Origin: Desulfobacterales bacterium
GTDB taxonomy: Bacteria > Desulfobacterota > DSM-4660 > Desulfatiglandales > Desulfatiglandaceae
Direction of reading: 5' to 3'
Assembly (NCBI GenBank): GCA_022013615.1
Contig: JAKLQB010000248.1
Span: 1-9,016 of the forward strand
DNA length: 9,016 nucleotides
Below, piece by piece: positions 7,438 through 9,016 of the stretch (the first letter of the stretch is position 1; every line of letters begins with the position of its first letter). A program made the position numbers and the translations under genes. Below the pieces are notes generated by a model. The model searched no databases. It was not told the DNA's origin and saw only the letters and a list, made by a program, of their open reading frames with translations.

Positions 7438-8177
7438 AAACCGAAGACCTTCGAGCATATTACGAAGACAATCAGGTGGTAAAAAATATTAACCTCTCCA
7501 TTCCTGAGTTCAAGATAACGGTTATTATGGGCCCGTCTGGTTGCGGAAAATCAACCCTTGTTAGATGTTTTAACCGGATGCACGAAATGGTACCAGGGGC
7601 AAGAATAGAAGGGAAAGTCTTTTTGAAAGAAGAGAATGTGTACGACATGGAGTCTATCACAGTAAGGACCAGGATTGGAATGGTCTTCCAGAGACCCAAC
7701 CCTTTTCCTATGATGACCATACGCGATAACGTGATCGCTGGGTATATATTAAACGGTATCAAGCTGAACCGGTCAAAGAGCGACGATATTGTAGAACAAT
7801 CCTTAAAGGAGGCTGCTCTGTGGGATGAGGTCAAGGACTATTTGCACAAGAAGGGCACATTCCTTTCAGGAGGACAACAACAAAGGCTCTGCATCGCGCG
7901 CGCACTGGCAGTAAAACCTGATGTGTTGCTTTTCGATGAGCCCACATCTGCTCTTGACCCTAAGGCAACTTCCCATATTGAAGGGCTCATGGCGGACCTC
8001 AAGAATACCGTGACTATCATCCTCGTGACACACAACATCGCCCAGGCCGGGAGAGTCTCTGACTTCATTGCCTTTCTCTATTTGGGAGAGCTGGTAGAAT
8101 TCGGCCCAAAGGGGCGTTTGCTAACTACTCCCAAAGATAAGAGGACAGAGGAGTTCTTGACCGGAAAATTTGGCTAA
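7419..8177 (+). CDS. pstB: Phosphate ABC transporter ATP-binding protein PstB
   Basis: This is the cytoplasmic ATPase that drives phosphate import through PstCA. The 252 residues are the usual PstB length. Motifs in order: Walker A GPSGCGKST at 38-46 (K44), the Q-loop in GMVFQRPNPFPM, signature LSGGQQQRLCIARAL from 149, Walker B VLLFDEPTSALDP with D173 and catalytic E174, and the switch histidine H205 in LVTHN. The phrase FQRPNPFP is characteristic of PstB rather than other importers. The frame is open far upstream, but that part is the off-frame shadow of pstA. The ATG at 7419 gives MESAILKTEDL, the normal N-terminus, and overlaps pstA by 19 bases. Its ribosome-binding site is weak (AAGAAG next to the ATG), consistent with translational coupling. 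The stop codon shares bases with the phoU Shine-Dalgarno. Confidence 0.96.
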   Translation: MESAILKTEDLRAYYEDNQVVKNINLSIPEFKITVIMGPSGCGKSTLVRCFNRMHEMVPGARIEGKVFLKEENVYDMESITVRTRIGMVFQRPNPFPMMTIRDNVIAGYILNGIKLNRSKSDDIVEQSLKEAALWDEVKDYLHKKGTFLSGGQQQRLCIARALAVKPDVLLFDEPTSALDPKATSHIEGLMADLKNTVTIILVTHNIAQAGRVSDFIAFLYLGELVEFGPKGRLLTTPKDKRTEEFLTGKFG

Positions 8178-8188
8178 GGAGGCCTTAT

Positions 8189-8863
8189 ATGCTTAAAAAG
8201 GACTTACATTTGCTGGGGAGACAGCTTTTGGAAAGCGCCTCGCTGGTTAAAGGTATGATTCAAAAAAGTATTCGAGGGCTCACACAAAGGGAAAAAGACG
8301 TATTAGTAGACGTTATTGAACAGGATGAGCCCAAGGAAAATGAGCTGGAAATCGCCATAGAAGAGGCCTGTATCCAGCAAATTGCCTGCTATCAACCCCA
8401 GGCAAAGAATCTGAGAACCATCATGATGGTTATGAAAATGAATAATGATTTAGAGAGAATGGGGGATGAGGCAGTTAACATTTCTGAAAGCGCTCTATTC
8501 TTGCTAGAAAAACCGGAAGTGAAACCCTTAATAGATATCCCAAGGATGGCTGAAGAAGCTACGAAGATGATCGAGGATAGCCTGAAATCATTTATTAACG
8601 AGGATATTCAACTGGCCCAAAATGTTTGTGAAAGAGATGATGTTGTTGACGGGTTGAGAGACCAAATCCTAAGAGAACTCATAACATTCATGGCGGCAGA
8701 CCCCACGGTGATAGAGCCTTCTATTCGACTGATCAGGATCTCCCGGAGCTTGGAACGGATCGCTGATCTTTCCACAAATATCTGTGAAGATGTAATCTAT
8801 ATGGCAGAAGGAAGGGTGATAAAACACGGGAAGGTTAATAAACCGCAAATTGCAATAAAATAG
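8189..8863 (+). CDS. phoU: Phosphate-specific transport regulator PhoU
   Basis: PhoU is a cytosolic, peripherally membrane-associated regulator that lowers Pst activity and passes its state to the PhoR sensor in characterised bacteria. The 224 residues form the expected two all-helical PhoU repeats. Each has the metal-coordinating ExxxDxxxN pattern: E89, D93 and N97 in DLERMGDEAVNI, and E189, D193 and N197 in SLERIADLSTNI. The start is secure: AAGGAGG (8176-8182) six bases before ATG 8189, overlapping the pstB stop. It is the last confident gene of the pst operon. Codons from residue 195 to about residue 221 also occur as an inverted copy at the window edge, so the reading of this 3' end deserves care. 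No phoB or phoR follows within the window, and no hairpin-plus-T-run terminator is visible. Confidence 0.95.
   Translation: MLKKDLHLLGRQLLESASLVKGMIQKSIRGLTQREKDVLVDVIEQDEPKENELEIAIEEACIQQIACYQPQAKNLRTIMMVMKMNNDLERMGDEAVNISESALFLLEKPEVKPLIDIPRMAEEATKMIEDSLKSFINEDIQLAQNVCERDDVVDGLRDQILRELITFMAADPTVIEPSIRLIRISRSLERIADLSTNICEDVIYMAEGRVIKHGKVNKPQIAIK
8771..8851 (+). repeat. Inverted repeat, left arm (inside phoU 3' end)
   Basis: These 81 bases of the phoU coding sequence are repeated in reverse complement at 8936-9016. Read from the outer end, the first 72 bases (8771-8842) match exactly. Base 8843 differs (C here, A in the copy), the next eight match, and then similarity stops. The arms are separated by 84 bases. 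Confidence 0.97.
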
Positions 8864-8902
8864 AAATTAAACTCAAGAAAATATCAGGGTAAATACAGAA
8901 CT

Positions 8903-9016
8903 TTAGTTGCCAAACAGAGTAAAGGAAATTTTGAAAATTTGCGTTTTATTAACCTTCCCGTGTTTTATCACCCTTCCTTCTGCCATATAGATTACATCTT
9001 CACAGATATTTGTGGA
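8903..9016 (-). pseudogene. Inverted copy of the phoU 3' end with altered tail (partial, possibly artefact)
   Basis: Read on the minus strand from the edge, the phoU frame is kept: STNICEDVIYMAEGR and on through KHGKVNK. One codon then changes from CCG (Pro) to ACG (Thr), followed by QI and a new ending of about ten residues (FKISFTLFGN) to a TAA at 8905-8903. The authentic gene instead ends with AIK. The upstream part lies beyond the window. If real, this would be a second, convergent phoU with a divergent C-terminus. If the edge is a fold-back, it is not a gene at all, and I consider that more likely. It is listed so that nobody counts it as an independent paralogue without checking. Confidence 0.4.
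8936..9016 (-). repeat. Inverted repeat, right arm (reaches window edge)
   Basis: This is the reverse complement of 8771-8851 with one mismatch. It is cut by the right edge, so the true arm may be longer. Exact identity over 72 bases of coding sequence points to a very recent copy or to an assembly or amplification fold-back rather than to an evolved hairpin. Confidence 0.97.

Overview
The window is an ordinary bacterial chromosomal segment of about 48% GC by eye, with every confident gene on the plus strand. It carries a complete phosphate-uptake operon (pstS-pstC-pstA-pstB-phoU), preceded by a cytidylate-kinase-like protein with a BON domain, a glycogen debranching enzyme, a small multi-spanning membrane protein, and the 3' end of an HtrA/Deg-type serine protease. 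The gene mix and protein flavour suggest a Gram-negative anaerobe of the Desulfobacterota/Syntrophia (old Deltaproteobacteria) type. That is an impression from the proteins, not a measured placement. No mobile elements, tRNA, rRNA or CRISPR were seen.

Layout. 1-545: PDZ tail of an HtrA-family protease, cut by the window edge, with an in-frame stop at bases 3-5. 558-1073: seven-helix DUF4203/TMEM198-like membrane protein. 1171-3291: GlgX/TreX-type debranching enzyme with all catalytic residues. 3292-3519: gap holding only a doubtful 34-residue ORF. 3520-4335: cytidylate-kinase-like plus BON protein. 4336-4646: 311-base gap before pstS with four consecutive stem-loops, and on the minus strand a possible 65-residue ORF with a strong ribosome-binding site. 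4647-8863: the pst operon. 8864-9016: tail of the window, most of which is an inverted copy of the 3' end of phoU.

How the genes work together. PstS captures phosphate in the periplasm, PstC and PstA form the membrane channel, PstB supplies ATP hydrolysis, and PhoU links transport activity to phosphate signalling. The genes are packed with overlaps or gaps of a few bases, which fits one transcript. phoB and phoR are not in the window, and no clear Pho box was seen before pstS.

Most notable signals. (1) An 81-base inverted repeat with one mismatch at the right edge, consisting of the phoU 3' end copied in opposite orientation. An assembly or amplification fold-back is the leading explanation, but a real inverted duplication is possible. 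(2) A structured pstS leader with a possible anti-Shine-Dalgarno pairing. (3) A kinase-like/BON fusion. I found no convincing evidence of a wholly new multi-gene system.
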